A stretch of 64,000 nt of DNA from Acidobacteriota bacterium (lineage in GTDB: Bacteria > Acidobacteriota > Blastocatellia > RBC074), in assembly GCA_018269055.1 (NCBI GenBank), contig JAFDVI010000054.1, forward strand, positions 43,041 to 107,040, read 5' to 3'. The position numbers were made by a program, and so were the translations under genes. The notes beneath the pieces are model-generated. The model was not told the DNA's origin and did no database searches. It saw only the letters and a list, made by a program, of their open reading frames with translations. This document shows, one piece after another, positions 33,350-45,987 of this stretch (positions within the stretch are counted from its first letter, which is position 1; each line of letters opens with the position of its first letter).

Positions 33350-35791
33350 ATGCAAGCAGATTTTCTTTCCGGCCTGAATGCGCAACAGCGCGAAGCCGTT
33401 ACCACCATCGAAGGACCCGTCTTGATTCTGGCCGGCGCCGGAAGCGGTAAAACGCGCGTCATTACCTTTCGCATTGCCTGTATGATCGAATCCGGCGTGC
33501 GCCCGGACAGCATATTGGCTGTCACCTTCACCAACAAGGCCGCAGGCGAAATGAAAGAGCGCGTGGAAAAATTGCTGGCGGGCAAACCGCGCCAAAGCTC
33601 GCCGCTGCTTTCGACCTTTCACTCGCTGTGCGTGCGCATCTTGCGCCGGGATATTGAAAAGCTGGGCAAAGGCTACACCCGATCGTTCACGATTTACGAT
33701 GCCGACGACCAGCAAAAACTCCTGCGCGCGTGTATCAAAGATTGCGGTTTTGACGACAAACAAATCACCGCGCGGTTGTCGCAAACCAATATCAGTGGCG
33801 CCAAAAATCGCGGCGAAGATCCGGAAACCTTTGCGCTCAAAGCCGAACACGCCGTTGACCCCAAACGTGCCCAAATTGCGCGCGTGTACGCACTGTATGA
33901 ACAGCGGCTGCAAGCATCGAATGCGCTGGATTTCGACGACCTGTTGATTCGCACCGTCCAACTGCTCAGGACTTCGGAAGAGGCGCGGCGGTATTACCAG
34001 AACCGGTTTCGCCATGTGATGGTGGATGAGTTCCAGGACACGAACGGCATCCAATACAGTTTGTGCAAGTTGCTGGTCGAAGGCGACATTGCATTGAATC
34101 TGGCCGTACGTCCGGCGGATTTCTGGACCAATCGCAGCCTGTGTGTGGTCGGCGATGAAAACCAGTCCATCTACAAATTCCGAGGGTCGGATTTCAACAT
34201 CATCCTGAATTTCGAGCGCGACTTTCCGGGGACGAAAACCATCAAGCTGGAAGACAATTACCGTTCGACGGCGCGCATTCTGGACGCGGCGAACAAAGTC
34301 ATTGCGCACAACTCGCAGCGGTTCGACAAACGGTTGCGCGCCAATGCCGTCGAAGGCGAAAAGATTCGCTACGCCCAGGTGTACGATGGCGAAGCCGAAG
34401 CGCGCTGGGTTGCGGACAAAATCAGCGAACACATCAACCGCGAACCGAAGCTGAAAGCCGCCGTGTTGTATCGCACCAACGCGCAATCGCGTTCCTTTGA
34501 AGAAGCCTGCCGCCGCGCAGGGCTTCGCTACAATTTGGTCGGAGGCTTCAGTTTTTACGAACGCGCCGAAGTCAAAGACATCATTGCGTACCTGAAACTG
34601 GCGCTGAACCCGGACGATTCCATCGCGCTGTTGCGCATCATCAACACGCCTGCGCGCGGCATCGGCAAAAGCACGATGGACGAAGTTGAACGCAAGGCAA
34701 GGGAGTTGCACTTCTCGCATTGGGAAGCGATTGCCGAAATTCTGAAACACAATTTGCTTCCGCCGCGCTCGCTCAATGTTCTGCGGTCGTTCCGCAACGT
34801 TGTGGACGGTTTGATCGCCAAAAGCAGAGCGCACATGGAAAATGGAGAAGCGGTACCGGTTGCCGATTTGGTCAAAGCGGCGGTGATTGATACCGGCTAT
34901 GAACTGATGCTGAAAGAAGAGCGCACCGAAGAAGCCGAAGGCCGATTGCTCAACCTGGAGGAATTGGTCAATGCCGCCGCCGAAACCGACGCGCGCGGAG
35001 AAACTTTGCGCGATTTTCTGGATCACGCCGCGCTGGTTTCCGACACCGATCAATACAAAGCCGAAGCGCAAGTTACCTTGATGACCATGCACGCGGCCAA
35101 AGGGTTGGAATTTCCGCTCGTGTTCATTGCCGGACTGGAAGAAAACCTGTTTCCACATTCGCGCGCGACCAATGACCAGGCGGAACTCGAAGAAGAACGG
35201 AGGCTGTGTTATGTCGCCATCACGCGCGCCGAAAAATATCTGTACCTGACCCACGCCATGAAGCGGCGAACGTATGGCGAAGAAATCGCTTCGGAACCGT
35301 CGCGCTTTTTGAATGAGTTTCCCATCGAACTGATCGAAGATTTGTCAAAGGGGCCAAGCTGGTTGCGTTTCGCCAATAAAGTCTCGACCAAAGAAAACCT
35401 GGCGGCGATTGATGCCCTAACAGAGAAGACCGGCAGAGCGCCGCAACCCGCCAAACGCACCAGCAATTATCAGGGACAGGCTTACAACAGCCGTGACAGC
35501 GTCAACGAGTTTTTTAAGCGGCAAGGCATCAAAGTAGATGCCGACGCGTTGAACCCCAAACTGGTTAAACGCGATTCCAACGAAAGCTCGCGCAGCAATT
35601 CGTCAAGCTCCAGCAGTTCTGGCGGTTCCGGCAAATTCAAAGTCGGCACGCGCGTCCGCCATGCCAAATTCGGCATCGGCCTGGTCGTCAGATCCGAAGG
35701 CGAGGGCGACAACGTCAAGCTGACGATCAACTTTCCCGGCTACGGGCAGAAGAAGATGGTCGAAAAATTTGCTGGGCTGGAAAAGGCGTAA
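33350..35791 (+). CDS. pcrA: PcrA/UvrD-family ATP-dependent DNA helicase
   Basis: This superfamily 1A 3'-5' helicase of 813 residues shows LNAQQREAV (Q motif), LAGAGSGKT (Walker A, about 27-35), AVTFTNKAAGEMKERV, MVDEFQDTNGIQ (Walker B), VVGDENQSIYKFRGSD, LEDNYRST and TMHAAKGLEFPLVF. About 17 extra residues (from LVEGDIALNLAVRPADFW on) lie between Walker B and motif III, where related helicases are shorter. A Ser-rich linker (about 745-760) leads to a C-terminal PcrA-type domain (GTRVRHAKFGIGLVV). It acts in DNA repair and in removing stalled polymerases. Its 3' end overlaps the convergent peroxidase gene by 52 bases. Confidence 0.95.
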   Translation: MQADFLSGLNAQQREAVTTIEGPVLILAGAGSGKTRVITFRIACMIESGVRPDSILAVTFTNKAAGEMKERVEKLLAGKPRQSSPLLSTFHSLCVRILRRDIEKLGKGYTRSFTIYDADDQQKLLRACIKDCGFDDKQITARLSQTNISGAKNRGEDPETFALKAEHAVDPKRAQIARVYALYEQRLQASNALDFDDLLIRTVQLLRTSEEARRYYQNRFRHVMVDEFQDTNGIQYSLCKLLVEGDIALNLAVRPADFWTNRSLCVVGDENQSIYKFRGSDFNIILNFERDFPGTKTIKLEDNYRSTARILDAANKVIAHNSQRFDKRLRANAVEGEKIRYAQVYDGEAEARWVADKISEHINREPKLKAAVLYRTNAQSRSFEEACRRAGLRYNLVGGFSFYERAEVKDIIAYLKLALNPDDSIALLRIINTPARGIGKSTMDEVERKARELHFSHWEAIAEILKHNLLPPRSLNVLRSFRNVVDGLIAKSRAHMENGEAVPVADLVKAAVIDTGYELMLKEERTEEAEGRLLNLEELVNAAAETDARGETLRDFLDHAALVSDTDQYKAEAQVTLMTMHAAKGLEFPLVFIAGLEENLFPHSRATNDQAELEEERRLCYVAITRAEKYLYLTHAMKRRTYGEEIASEPSRFLNEFPIELIEDLSKGPSWLRFANKVSTKENLAAIDALTEKTGRAPQPAKRTSNYQGQAYNSRDSVNEFFKRQGIKVDADALNPKLVKRDSNESSRSNSSSSSSSGGSGKFKVGTRVRHAKFGIGLVVRSEGEGDNVKLTINFPGYGQKKMVEKFAGLEKA

Positions 35792-36930
35792 AAATCAGTT
35801 TGTGAGGTTGAGTTTAGTGACACGCGCTTTTCACCAGCGGGAACTGCACGGATGTCCGGTTGCGGAGTTTCGCTGGTAGCCAGTGGAAGCGCCGGAATTT
35901 CGATTTTCGGAATTTGCCCGGTCAGGGTTTTCAGGAATGCGGTCAGGTCGTCAATGTCTCGGTCTTTCAGTTTGGCGTCCAGTTGTACCGAAGCCATGGT
36001 TGCCACAGCCTGTTTCAAATCCCAAACTTTCCCTGAATGAAAATACGGCGCGGTCAGTTCGACGTTGCGCAAACTGGGCGCGCGAAAGACATATTCGTCA
36101 ATCGCTTGGCCGGTGATGGCGATCAGGCCTTTGTCGCCGGGCGGCATAATGTCAGGGCTGGGTTTTCGCGCGGCTCCGAATTTGTGGTAACTCGCCCCGC
36201 CAAGATTGATCTCCTTGTGGCACGAAGCGCAGTCTTTGTTGATGAACAGCGCAAGGCCGCGTTTTTCCTGTTCATTGATCGCGTCTTCCCGGCCTTTCAG
36301 GTAAAGATCAAATCGTGAATTGGGCGTCGTCAATGTCGCTTCGAAGGCTTCGATGGCTTTGGCGACGTTGTCGAACGTGACGGGATCGGCTTCGTTGGGA
36401 AACGCAGCCGTGAAGCGCTCGACGTATCCCGGCATGCTTTTCAGCGTCTGTACGACTCGGGCGGGAGTGTTGTTCATTTCAGTGGCGGCTTGCACGGGAA
36501 GTTTGGCTTGCGCGCGCAAGGTTGGTGCGCGTCCGTCCCAAAACTGCGCGATATTGAACACGGCATTGAACACCGTCAGGCTGTTGCGCGGGCCCTTTTG
36601 CCAGCCGTGGCCGATGGATGTTTCCAGATGGTCTACGCCTCCCATCCCAAGGTTATGGCAACTGCTGCAACTGATCGTCCAGCTTGCCGACAGTCGCGGA
36701 TCGAAAAACAGCAGTTTTCCCAACTCCACTTTGGCTGGGGTCAATGGATTGTCTTTCAGCGCGGGCAGGTCGGGAAGGGAAGTCGGTATAGGCTGGAATT
36801 TGTTTCTGGCTTTTTGCAGTAATGGGTCTTCAATTCGGCTGCTGGTTGTGAGCAGCAAGAGCGCGGCAACGGCCAATAGTTTGGCCGTTTTGAGAATGCA
36901 AAACTCGTCTCTTTGAACGCCTGAAAGCAT
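35740..36930 (-). CDS. Di-heme cytochrome c peroxidase, MauG/CcpA family
   Basis: The 396-residue product has a signal-type N-terminus (hydrophobic stretch at about 15-29) and two heme-binding motifs, CSSCHN (about 88-93) and CASCHK (about 237-242). ELGKLLFFDPRLSASWTISC, NSLTVFNAVF and FRAPSLRNVELTAPYFHSG are standard family segments. Such periplasmic enzymes reduce hydrogen peroxide or oxidise protein residues. It lies in a redox run with a cytochrome c and a PQQ dehydrogenase. The last 50 bases overlap the end of the helicase gene, so the C-terminal tail may be a late extension. Confidence 0.93.
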   Translation of the reverse strand: MLSGVQRDEFCILKTAKLLAVAALLLLTTSSRIEDPLLQKARNKFQPIPTSLPDLPALKDNPLTPAKVELGKLLFFDPRLSASWTISCSSCHNLGMGGVDHLETSIGHGWQKGPRNSLTVFNAVFNIAQFWDGRAPTLRAQAKLPVQAATEMNNTPARVVQTLKSMPGYVERFTAAFPNEADPVTFDNVAKAIEAFEATLTTPNSRFDLYLKGREDAINEQEKRGLALFINKDCASCHKEINLGGASYHKFGAARKPSPDIMPPGDKGLIAITGQAIDEYVFRAPSLRNVELTAPYFHSGKVWDLKQAVATMASVQLDAKLKDRDIDDLTAFLKTLTGQIPKIEIPALPLATSETPQPDIRAVPAGEKRVSLNSTSQTDFYAFSSPANFSTIFFCP

Positions 36931-37044
36931 TCAGTTTCCTTGGATTTGTACTGCAAAAGTGCACGGCAGGATCGCCATTGATAACGCGGAAGATCCTGCC
37001 GCTGGTTTCTGTGTTCATAAGCCGAACGAAAAACGATCCCCGGA

Positions 37045-37461
37045 TTAATTCTGAATGGATTCCAGGTAGTTGGTCAGGTTGTAAATTTCCAGTTGCGCGA
37101 ATCCATGTCCGACCTTTTGCCGCAGGACGCTGCCCCACACGGGCATGTCTCTGGAACCATGTGAATCCAGCATGTCGTCTCCGGAAATGATTCGTTGCAC
37201 TTTGATCTTCGGGAATTTACCGTCTACCTTTTCGATTTTCGTCAAATCCGCCGGGGCTTTCTTCAGCACCTTGGCGGTTGGGCCATTGCCTTTGGCGTCA
37301 GCGCCGTGGCAAGTGGCGCAGTATTGCATAAACAGTTTCTGGCCTTGCTCGTTTTTCTTGCCGGTTTGTTCAGCCATCACAGTTTGCGTCGAGGAGAATG
37401 TATATCCTATCAACGCCACTCCCAGGCTCAAAACCAATGTCGCAATCAGTTTTCGTGTCAT
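37045..37461 (-). CDS. Class I cytochrome c
   Basis: The 138-residue protein has a signal peptide (about 1-29) and one heme motif, CATCHG (about residues 48-53), with a distal Met expected in SRDMPVWG. The overall layout is a small periplasmic electron carrier. It lies between the peroxidase gene and the PQQ dehydrogenase gene on the same strand, so it probably takes electrons from the latter. The ends are about 110-170 bp from each neighbour, so separate promoters are possible. Confidence 0.93.
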   Translation of the reverse strand: MTRKLIATLVLSLGVALIGYTFSSTQTVMAEQTGKKNEQGQKLFMQYCATCHGADAKGNGPTAKVLKKAPADLTKIEKVDGKFPKIKVQRIISGDDMLDSHGSRDMPVWGSVLRQKVGHGFAQLEIYNLTNYLESIQN

Positions 37462-37636
37462 GGTGTCTCCTTCGGTTGAAAGTCAAGCTAACTACACTTA
37501 ACTATGTTGAATTCCCCAATAACTGTGGCGGAACGCAAAAGAGACGAGGAAAATTCCCCAAATCGCTCCGCTATCGGTTATCGCTTGCAACTCAGCAAAA
37601 TTGGGGCCTCAACCAAAGACACGAAATCTTCTCCAC

Positions 37637-39688
37637 TTATGGCAGCGAAAAGATGATGATCGTCGAAGAGCCAGCCGGGACTTGCCAGAAGCCGGATGCG
37701 CTGCCTGAAGCTGCTGCGACGTATTGTTTGCCGTTGATGGCATAAGTAATCACACCGCCGTTCATCGCTCCGCCGGTGTTGAACCGATTGAGCACTTTGC
37801 CGGTTTTGGCATCCAGCGCCAGAAAATCTCCGGTCAATTCGCCCGTGAACACTAAATCACCTGACGTAGTCGTTATCGCAGCCAGCATCGGTTTGCCGGA
37901 TTCATATTTCCACGCGACTTTGCCGGTCGAAGCGTCCACTGCCGTCAACCATCCGCGCGCTTTGTCGGGCGGATCGGCGACGTGCATGCCACCCATATAA
38001 ATCTGTCCGGCGACGAAGCGGGCTTGAGTGGCTTCGCGAAACGTGCCGCACCAATCCACGGCGTTGACGTAGAGCATGTTCGTTCCCGGATTGAATGCCG
38101 GACCGTTCCATTGCACGCCGCCCAAAACGCCCGGACAGACGCGAATGGCTTCGGTGGATTTCAGCGGAATTTCAGTATTCAGGATCGTGGTGACGGGAAC
38201 TTCATACAGGTGTTCTTTGGTTTCGCGGTCGAGCACATGCATCACGCCATATTTGCCGGTAACGGCGACGAGTTTGCGTGTTTTGCCGCCGATGGTCGAA
38301 GTAAACAGTGGGCTGACTTGCGTGGTGTCGTAATCGTGCGTGTCGTGTGGCATGGCCTGGTAATACCACTTCATTTTGCCTGTGCGGACGTCCAAAACCA
38401 TCATCGTGTTGGTGTACAGGTTCGCGCCCGGACGGTCGTCGTCGTGAAAATCCGGCGCAGGGTTGGCGATGGGAACGTACAGCAATCCGGCAGCGGCATC
38501 CAACGACATCGGCGCCCAAACGGCTCCGCCGCCGTGTTTGGCGGATTCTTCGTTGCCCCAGCTTTCCGAACCGGGTTCGCCGGGGCCGGGAATGGAATTG
38601 AACCGCCAAACCAGTTCGCCGTCTTCCAAATTGAAGGCGCTGACCCAACCGCGCACGCCTTGTTCGCTGACGCCCAAGCCCATGATGACCTGGTTTTCAA
38701 AAATCACGGGCGCGCCATTGAATGAACCTTCGTTTTTGGCAGAATCCACGATTTTCTTCACCCACAGTTCTTTGCCGGTTTCCATCTCCAGCGCGAACAG
38801 ATAGCCGTCGGTCGTGCCGCGAACCACGCGACCGTCTTTGATGGCAACACCACGATTCGGCGCCCAGATTTCCACCGAACGTGGTCGCCAGTTGTGTCGC
38901 CATTTCAGTCTGCAGTTGGTCGCGTCAATCGCCATCGTCGAAGTGCTGGTCGTGATGTACATCACACCGTGATAGACGACGGGATTATTGTGAAACGCCT
39001 TGGTGTCGCTGGCTTGATATAGGCAGGTCGGACGCAAACTACCAACGTTGCGCGAATTGATTTGCTTCAAATCAACAAACCGCTGGCCAGTGTAATCGTG
39101 GTTCGACACCAGCCAATCCGTCGTGTTTGTGACTGCGGCATTCAGTTCCGTCTGCGTCGGCACTTTGAGCGCGGGGCTTCCAGCCGACGTAGTGGCTTTT
39201 GTTTCCGCCGGTTGAGCCGCGACGGCGCTTTCCTTTGATCCGCCTTGAGTCGTGATCGTCAATTTTTTCAGTGCCGATGGATCAGCGGGTAACTCTTCGG
39301 CGCCTGCTTTGTAACCATTGGCCTTCAGCACGAAAGCGACAACATCAATGTATTCCTGGTCTTTCAGCGTTCCGGCTGCGCCGTATGGCATTTGCGATTT
39401 GGTGATGAAATACAGGTCGTCAACGGATTTGCCTGCCCATTTGGCGTTGAACTTGTTGCCGGTCAATGCCGCCGCCGTGCCGTTGTTCAATTGGTCGCCG
39501 TGGCATTTGGCGCATTTGCTGTCATACAGCGCCTGGCCGCGAGCGGCCTGCGCATCGGTGAAAATCCCCCTTTGCTGCGCCAGCGAAACTGCCCTGTGAA
39601 ATGCGGAACACAGACAGAAAGCGAAAGCGCTGATCGCGATGCCGAAAATCAACTGAGCGAGTTTGGTTGATGGAATGCGAGTGATCAT
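37637..39688 (-). CDS. PQQ-dependent dehydrogenase with N-terminal cytochrome c domain
   Basis: The 683-residue protein starts with a signal segment (about 11-37) and a cytochrome c domain (heme CAKCHG, residues 59-64), then a long linker and an eight-bladed PQQ propeller from about residue 185. Propeller motifs include NNPVVYHGVMYITTSTS, WGNEESAKHGGGAVW and MPHDTHDYD, the last like the catalytic Asp region of quinoprotein alcohol dehydrogenases. In the quinohemoproteins I know the heme domain is usually C-terminal, so the order is reversed. It should oxidise alcohols or sugars in the periplasm and pass electrons to cytochrome c. Confidence 0.92.
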   Translation of the reverse strand: MITRIPSTKLAQLIFGIAISAFAFCLCSAFHRAVSLAQQRGIFTDAQAARGQALYDSKCAKCHGDQLNNGTAAALTGNKFNAKWAGKSVDDLYFITKSQMPYGAAGTLKDQEYIDVVAFVLKANGYKAGAEELPADPSALKKLTITTQGGSKESAVAAQPAETKATTSAGSPALKVPTQTELNAAVTNTTDWLVSNHDYTGQRFVDLKQINSRNVGSLRPTCLYQASDTKAFHNNPVVYHGVMYITTSTSTMAIDATNCRLKWRHNWRPRSVEIWAPNRGVAIKDGRVVRGTTDGYLFALEMETGKELWVKKIVDSAKNEGSFNGAPVIFENQVIMGLGVSEQGVRGWVSAFNLEDGELVWRFNSIPGPGEPGSESWGNEESAKHGGGAVWAPMSLDAAAGLLYVPIANPAPDFHDDDRPGANLYTNTMMVLDVRTGKMKWYYQAMPHDTHDYDTTQVSPLFTSTIGGKTRKLVAVTGKYGVMHVLDRETKEHLYEVPVTTILNTEIPLKSTEAIRVCPGVLGGVQWNGPAFNPGTNMLYVNAVDWCGTFREATQARFVAGQIYMGGMHVADPPDKARGWLTAVDASTGKVAWKYESGKPMLAAITTTSGDLVFTGELTGDFLALDAKTGKVLNRFNTGGAMNGGVITYAINGKQYVAAASGSASGFWQVPAGSSTIIIFSLP

Positions 39689-39838
39689 TGTTCATGCCTC
39701 CGGGTGCAGAAACTGCTTTTTGGTGAATGCTGGTGAAAATTCTGAGGGCCTCAGCCTGCCGCCGTGTGCGCGGGCTTGTCAAGATTTCGGGGGAAAAACT
39801 TTGGAACTTGTGAAGTTTCATTGTCCGCCCAGACCAAC

Positions 39839-39877
39839 AAACGGGCAAAGAAGCGAATCTTGCTTCTTTGCCCGTTT
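39839..39877. terminator. Perfect 16-bp stem downstream of the MFS gene
   Basis: Positions 39839-39854 and 39862-39877 are exact complements around a 7-base loop. On the minus strand the stem ends in TTTGTT. It lies just after the MFS stop (39904) and ahead of the PQQ dehydrogenase gene, so it separates the two transcripts. Confidence 0.75.
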
Positions 39878-39903
39878 CGATTGGCGAAATTGCGGCTCTA
39901 GCT

Positions 39904-41490
39904 CTACTTCACTTTTTCCGAACCTTGATGAACAAAGTAGCCAATCGCCATTCCGACCACAAAACCGATGATGGCTCCGACCAACAAGTAATTGAATGAA
40001 GTTTGAGCGACTGGCACGGAAAGAAGGTCTGCCCCTTTCAGCGCCGTGCCGCGAGAAATAACGGTCGCAAAGGGAAGTTTTCCGGCCAGTTCCGACGCAG
40101 GCCGTAAAAGAAACGCAACAAATCCTCCGGCTACAATTCCCGGCAATCCAATTCCGACCATGGTCCCAAGCGGAGAAACCACAGGTTTATCTACATTGGC
40201 GGGGTCCATTCTGGGCACCAGCAGATGAATTACCACCCAGGCGACCAGATAAGCGCCGCCCGCGACGACAAACATCGGCAAGTAATAGTTCGGATTGACA
40301 TCCAGCACCGCGCCTGCATAAAGCGGCAAGAGGATTCCACCTGCCGCGCCGGCGCAACTGCCTATGCCGACAACCGAACCGACGGCTTTGCGCGGAAACA
40401 TGTCAGCGGTCAGGGTGAAAAGATTGGCCGACCATCCTTGATGCGCTCCCGCGGCAATGCCGATCAAAATGACCGCCGTCCAGGCGCTCTTCACATAATA
40501 AGCCGCCGTCACCAGCGGCATGATAAAAGCGAAAAGGAACAACGCCGTTTTGCGTGCGCGGTTGACCGTCCATCCACGTTTGATGAGCGCAGATGAAATC
40601 CATCCGCCGCCGACCGATCCTACATCCGCAATGACGTAAACAGTGGTCAGAAACGGAATGAGCGCCAGGTCTTTGATGCCGAAGTTTTTGTTGAGAAATT
40701 TGGGCAACCAGAACAGATAAAACCACCAAACTGGATCGGTCAGCATTTTGCCGAACGAAAACGCCCAAAGTTGACGATATCCTAGCAGGCGCATCCAAGG
40801 AGCCTTTTCTTCCGTCACGGCCTCGTCCGCATCACTTCGAATCAGCGCCAATTCTTCCGCCGACAACCGAGAATGCGCCTCAGGCTGTTTATAAAAAGCC
40901 CACCAGAAAATCAGCCACAACAACCCCACCGCGCCCGTAAAAATAAAGGCGCTTTGCCAGCCAAATTTCGCTGAAAGCAATAACGCCGTTGCGGGCGCAA
41001 CAATCGCTCCCACGTTGGTTCCTGCATTGAAAACCCCAGTCGCCAATGCGCGCTCACGTTTCGGAAACCATTCGGCAACTGTTTTGATCGAAGCCGGGAA
41101 GTTGGCTGCTTCGCCTACGCCGAGGAAAAATCGCGCGATCATAAAACCGGCAGCCGTCGTCGCTAATGCAGTTGCCATTCCCGCGACTGACCAGACGACC
41201 AGGGCAATGGCAAAACCCAGCTTAACGCCAATGCGATCCAGCACGCCGCCCCAAACCAGGAACATGACGGCGTAAGCAACCTGGAACCAGATGACAATCT
41301 GGCTGTATTCCGATTCCGTCCAACCAATTTTGGTCTGTAATGCCGGCGCGAGCGTTCCCAAAACCTGCCGGTCAATGTAATTGACGACGGTGGCGAAAAA
41401 GAGCAACGCGCAAATGTACCAGCGCAAATGTTTGATCTTGGCGACTGCCGCCGAAGCCGCAGCGCCTACGGTCGTAGCTTGCCGATCCAT
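39904..41490 (-). CDS. MFS transporter, ACS family (hexuronate/sugar-acid type)
   Basis: The 528-residue protein has a cytosolic N-terminus and twelve expected helices, with VNYIDRQVLGTLAPAL, GWTESEYSQIVIWFQVAYAV and RFFLGVGEAANFPASIK, the pattern of the anion:cation symporter group that includes ExuT. The C-terminus is extended by about 90 residues with two extra hydrophobic segments (after DKPVVSPLGTMVG and at LLVGAIIGFVVGMAIGYF), unlike the usual 430-residue members. It should import a sugar acid with protons. The start has GGGAGG upstream. Confidence 0.92.
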   Translation of the reverse strand: MDRQATTVGAAASAAVAKIKHLRWYICALLFFATVVNYIDRQVLGTLAPALQTKIGWTESEYSQIVIWFQVAYAVMFLVWGGVLDRIGVKLGFAIALVVWSVAGMATALATTAAGFMIARFFLGVGEAANFPASIKTVAEWFPKRERALATGVFNAGTNVGAIVAPATALLLSAKFGWQSAFIFTGAVGLLWLIFWWAFYKQPEAHSRLSAEELALIRSDADEAVTEEKAPWMRLLGYRQLWAFSFGKMLTDPVWWFYLFWLPKFLNKNFGIKDLALIPFLTTVYVIADVGSVGGGWISSALIKRGWTVNRARKTALFLFAFIMPLVTAAYYVKSAWTAVILIGIAAGAHQGWSANLFTLTADMFPRKAVGSVVGIGSCAGAAGGILLPLYAGAVLDVNPNYYLPMFVVAGGAYLVAWVVIHLLVPRMDPANVDKPVVSPLGTMVGIGLPGIVAGGFVAFLLRPASELAGKLPFATVISRGTALKGADLLSVPVAQTSFNYLLVGAIIGFVVGMAIGYFVHQGSEKVK

Positions 41491-41980
41491 TGGACCTCCC
41501 TAGTTGTTGGACTGATTTTTGTCAGAAAAACAGGTTGTGAAAAAAGCGAAGGAAGCATAGTTGAGCGGTGACACTTGGGCAAGTTGCAAACGAAAAATCA
41601 CTTACTCCAATCCTATTGACCTGACACTCAATCATTTATTCGATCAGAATTCTCGCTTTCGCACGTGTTCAGAATACTTACAGAACATTTTTTGACATTT
41701 ACGGACGATTTCACCCAATGTCCTGATATTTAGTGAGCGGTCATTACTTGCGGCCAATTAGTTGTGTATTCCGGCGCACGTCGCTCGTGTCGAGTTTGCC
41801 TCTGAGAGGAGGAAGAGTGAGGTCGAGTTGAGGAAAATGCCACAAAGGAAACTGCAGCTATTCACTCCTGGATCCGACGATTTTGCTGGTCCATCGAGGA
41901 GCTCCTGAAGCTCGCGCGGGCGCTCATTGAACTGGCGCGCGCCATCAAATCGCCGGTAACGTCGTCAAAAAGGCGACTGA
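41491..41980. other. Interval between the MFS gene and the frameshifted permease
   Basis: It carries the MFS promoter at its left side. The right part (about 41810-41980) has an open plus-strand frame encoding a helical, Ala/Leu-rich stretch but with no start codon or ribosome site, so I do not call it a gene. Confidence 0.45.
41554..41582 (-). promoter_or_regulatory. Possible promoter of the MFS gene
   Basis: On the minus strand TTGCCC (complement of 41577-41582) and TATGCT (complement of 41554-41559) are 17 bases apart, about 65 bp ahead of the start codon. The -35 box is weak and the -10 box good. Confidence 0.4.
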
Positions 41981-44640
<2,660 letters not shown>

Positions 44641-44642
44641 CT

Positions 44643-44990
<348 letters not shown>

Positions 44991-45018
44991 AAAGTTCTCT
45001 AGTGGAATATCTACCCAA

Positions 45019-45048
45019 AGTATCAGACTCCCTTCGGTAGAATGTCAA
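45019..45048 (-). promoter_or_regulatory. Possible promoter of the padR-permease operon
   Basis: On the minus strand TTGACA (complement of 45043-45048) precedes GATACT (complement of 45019-45024) by 18 bases, about 30 bp ahead of the PadR start. The -35 box is perfect, the -10 box partial. Confidence 0.5.
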
Positions 45049-45234
45049 GGGAAGCGGAAAGATGGATATTGATCGCGGAGTAGAGAATAGAGAGTTCAGG
45101 AAGGCGACGCGCGCCGTGCGAAGTTTGCCATCCCGCCAGTCACGGCGCGCAATCCCGCAAAAAGTAAAGTCAAACGTTTGGTCCAATCATTCCAGGTCCT
45201 TTCTCAAGTTTTTTGCACGGCCGATTCCATCTCT

Positions 45235-45378
45235 TCAAATCCAACATACGAGTAATGCAGCAGTGCACATCACGACTCGGGCAACCGAGTGCATTTTGGT
45301 TTTGGTATTGTTCACCGCTTCATGGATGTTTTTGATTTGTTGCTCTGATTGTTTGTTGAAGGCCAAAATCTGCGCCAT
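45235..45378 (-). CDS. Possible small protein (47 aa)
   Basis: An ATG at 45378 has GGAG eight bases ahead and opens a 47-residue frame beginning MAQILAFNKQSEQQIKNIHE, a charged amphipathic helix, and ending in a hydrophobic stretch (VVMCTAALLVCWI). The layout could be a small membrane-anchored peptide. No family is recognised and chance is a real alternative. Confidence 0.25.
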   Translation of the reverse strand: MAQILAFNKQSEQQIKNIHEAVNNTKTKMHSVARVVMCTAALLVCWI

Positions 45379-45987
45379 TTTTGAGACTCCACGGAAATGG
45401 CAGGAAGGGAAGCGGGACGCTTTGGAGGATGGGCAGCTAGAATCGCGTCAGCCATTAATCGCGCGGTCATCATCGCGGTTGATTGGTCAGGATGATCGAA
45501 CGTTGCTGTGTTCGATTCATCCGCAGAAGCAACGGCCAGAGAGTCTTTGACCAAAATCACCAGCCGTTGCCGGAACACTATCGGAACAGTTTTTCTTTCC
45601 GACAGCTTCAACCTGGCTCATTCACACGACAAAAAATGCGACTGGAAGCGAAGAAAATGAGTTTGATTTCCGTGTGGCTCAACCAAGTTCACGCCGTTTT
45701 CGTTGACACTTGGTCAAACCATCACGATAATCCGCGCAGCCGACCAGGACTGAAATCGTCAATCGAGGGATTCCACCGCTAAATATGAGTCGGCTTACAT
45801 AAACTGGAATTTGTTTTGCTGGGATAGAGTTCTTACCTCGCAGTTTTCTACCAATCGAAAGATAACACTGAAGCGCGAATCAGATAGTTAGGGGAGTTGT
45901 TGCTTGCCCTGTATCAGGGCTGTCCCGATTTGCCGGACTGAGTAGAGCAGAGTGGCAGTCTGCTCTATGTTACCCGATGAGGCCGTT

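Noticed and set aside
33326..35254. 642-residue open frame on the minus strand opposite the helicase gene
   Set aside because: It is a shadow of the helicase codons: rich in Phe, Gly, Arg and Gln, with no family motif and no ribosome site, while the plus frame has every helicase motif.
41810..41980. Plus-strand helical reading frame with EELLKLARALIELARAI
   Set aside because: There is no start codon or ribosome site, and the frame runs into the antisense of the permease; it may be chance or a remnant.
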